From JBBSBL01 sp963735885 (GTDB lineage Bacteria > Actinomycetota > Thermoleophilia > Solirubrobacterales > Solirubrobacteraceae), in the NCBI GenBank assembly GCA_963735885.1, contig CAVTMP010000010.1, positions 186,001 to 250,000 of the forward strand: a DNA stretch of 64,000 nucleotides. Direction: 5' to 3'. A program made the translations under genes and the position numbers. Numbering within the stretch: position 1 is the first letter of the stretch; each line of letters starts with the position of its first letter. The notes below the pieces were generated by a model that ran no database searches, had not been told where the DNA came from, and worked only from the letters and a program-made list of their open reading frames with translations. Positions 62,732 through 64,000 of the stretch are shown in pieces.

Positions 62732-64000
62732 ATGCGCCCTCGCCGGATCCTCGCCGTCCTCGCCGTCCTCGCCGTCCCCGCCGGCTTCGCGGCCGGGGCT
62801 CTGACCGCGGCACCGGCCGCCGCCGCGGCCCCGCAACGCTGCCCGAGCCTGCTCGGGGGCACGGCCGGGGACCGGGAGACCGACGTCGGTCGCACCGGCC
62901 CCGACCGCGGGAACGGCCTCGGCCCGGGCGATCGCACCGACGCCCCGCGCTCGCTCCCGGCCCGCGTCGACCTGCGGGGCCCGAGCGCGACGTACAACCG
63001 CCGCTACGCGTTCGCCGTCGCGCGCGGGCGGGTCTGGTTCACGAGCCGGACCGAGGTCACCGGGATCCGCCAGCCCTGGGCGCGCCTCCCGCTCCCGGCC
63101 TGCCTCGACGGGCACGTCACCCAGATCTCCGCCGACGACGACGAGATGATCGCGCTCGACGACGCGCGCTCCGTGTACACACTGGACTACGCGCTCGGCG
63201 ACCCGGCCCACTTCACCTGGACGCGGCGCTGGGGCCCGCCGTTCTGGCAGGGCGACGGCCGCCGCCTGCCGGCCGGGATGCTCGCCTGGTCGTGGTCGGT
63301 CATCTCGCCGCGCGAGGACGGCACGTGGACCGATGCGGCCGGCCACCGCCAACGGGTCGGGGCCGACAAGGTCTCCCACGTCTGGATGCTGCTGCGCGGC
63401 GGCCGTGAGCTGCGCTTCACCGATCCGTGGCTCGCCCGCGACCTCGCCTACCGGATGTGCAAGCCGCGGCGCGACCGCTTCGTGGCCGCCGGCCTCTCGA
63501 CCAGCGGCTCGACCATCTTCGTCGTCGGGCGCCACGGGGACCTCTACACGCGCCTCTACGACTTCGACATCGCCGGCGACGACCCGGTGTTCTTCTCCTA
63601 CGCCTACGCGGACCAGCGCCGGGCGCGACGCCCGGTCATCCAGCTCCCGTCGCCGGCGTGGGTGCGCCAGCCGAAGGTGCCCGGACGGATCACCTCGGCG
63701 ATCTCGGTCGAGAAGCGGGGCCGCGGCGCCGTCCACCGCATCCTCCGCGTGGAGGGCCGCGACGCGCGCGGGCACACGGGCTACTGGCAGAAGGACGTCA
63801 CCCAGCTTCGTCCCCGCGCCTGGCGATTCCACCGCACGGGGCGCCCGCTCCACGGCCGTCCGCTGTCCAACCCGCCCGGCGACACCTCCGGCCGCGGCCT
63901 CGCCGCGGGGACCGACCTCCGCTACGTGCGCGGGCGGGCGGCGGGGTGGTCCGGCGAGATCGCGAGCTTCAACCTCGTCTGCTCCCCCACGCGACTCCGG
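62732..64000 (+). CDS. secreted protein of unknown function, 3' end outside the window
   Basis: An open frame from ATG 62732 runs to the edge of the window with no stop (at least 423 codons). Signal peptide ILAVLAVLAVPAGFAAGALT, then a low-complexity Gly/Asp/Arg linker. The rest has repeated beta-rich segments typical of a propeller (RVWFTSRTEVTGIRQPWARL, QISADDDEMIALDDARSVYT, STSGSTIFVVGRHGDLYTRL, FDIAGDDPVFFSYAYADQ) with WYQ/W-rich strands. No enzyme motif or family recognised. It is divergent from the sulfatase operon with 150 bases between starts. Confidence 0.7.
   Translation, partial: MRPRRILAVLAVLAVPAGFAAGALTAAPAAAAAPQRCPSLLGGTAGDRETDVGRTGPDRGNGLGPGDRTDAPRSLPARVDLRGPSATYNRRYAFAVARGRVWFTSRTEVTGIRQPWARLPLPACLDGHVTQISADDDEMIALDDARSVYTLDYALGDPAHFTWTRRWGPPFWQGDGRRLPAGMLAWSWSVISPREDGTWTDAAGHRQRVGADKVSHVWMLLRGGRELRFTDPWLARDLAYRMCKPRRDRFVAAGLSTSGSTIFVVGRHGDLYTRLYDFDIAGDDPVFFSYAYADQRRARRPVIQLPSPAWVRQPKVPGRITSAISVEKRGRGAVHRILRVEGRDARGHTGYWQKDVTQLRPRAWRFHRTGRPLHGRPLSNPPGDTSGRGLAAGTDLRYVRGRAAGWSGEIASFNLVCSPTRLR

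Overview
The window is very GC-rich DNA with dense genes on both strands. It has many secreted or membrane proteins, GTG starts, TANNNT-type -10 boxes often placed for leaderless transcripts, and actinobacterial protein families. The best guess is a soil actinobacterium, probably of the Thermoleophilia/Solirubrobacterales type (inference; no rRNA or other marker gene is present). I saw no tRNA, rRNA, CRISPR array, prophage or intact insertion sequence. No stretch longer than about 220 bases lacks a gene or a readable promoter region.

Layout. 1-4.7 kb: end of an unknown gene, then a minus-strand pair: a benzoylformate-decarboxylase-like ThDP enzyme followed by a large FAD/Fe-S D-2-hydroxyacid dehydrogenase. 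4.8-11.8 kb: a membrane protein and a giant teneurin-like RHS/YD-repeat surface protein. 11.8-21.4 kb: glucose-6-phosphate dehydrogenase, small proteins, a P-loop-less kinase relative, an MMPL transporter, a penicillin/AHL-acylase homologue and a YdcZ-type transporter. 21.5-28.4 kb: two acyl-CoA dehydrogenases facing a four-gene 2-oxoacid:acceptor oxidoreductase operon (gamma, alpha, beta, and an NAD(P)/FAD/ferredoxin fusion). 28.6-29.7 kb: a serine hydrolase. 29.7-40.0 kb: a 12-gene, tightly overlapped [NiFe]-hydrogenase operon of group 3b (sulfhydrogenase) type, with a cyclic-nucleotide-binding-fold protein inside it and the maturation genes hyaD-like, A, F, C, C-like, D and E, but no hypB. 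40.2-49 kb: secreted proteins, a fatty acid desaturase, L-2-hydroxyglutarate oxidase, a propeller-phosphoesterase and an RTX-like repeat protein. 49-58.4 kb: aldo-keto reductase, SnoaL-like protein, X-Pro dipeptidyl-peptidase family hydrolase, aeRF1-like protein, cytochrome P450, HdeD protein, ABM-fold protein, cupin and a propeller-like protein. 58.4-62.6 kb: an operon of two secreted sulfatases and a small secreted barrel-like protein. 62.7 kb to the end: a secreted protein running off the window.

How parts may work together. The group 3b hydrogenase would couple H2 to NAD(P)H. The oxidoreductase operon carries its own NAD(P)-linked module, so both fit low-potential electron and NAD(P)H management. 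Two separate loci could act on arylglyoxylate or other 2-oxoacids: the decarboxylase and the oxidoreductase. This link is inference.

Data-quality warning. Eleven otherwise intact genes are each interrupted by one or two single-base indels, mostly extra bases and often in short G/C runs. Undoing them restores family-typical proteins in every case, so many are likely sequence errors rather than true pseudogenes. Coordinates of these genes span the whole reconstructed gene.
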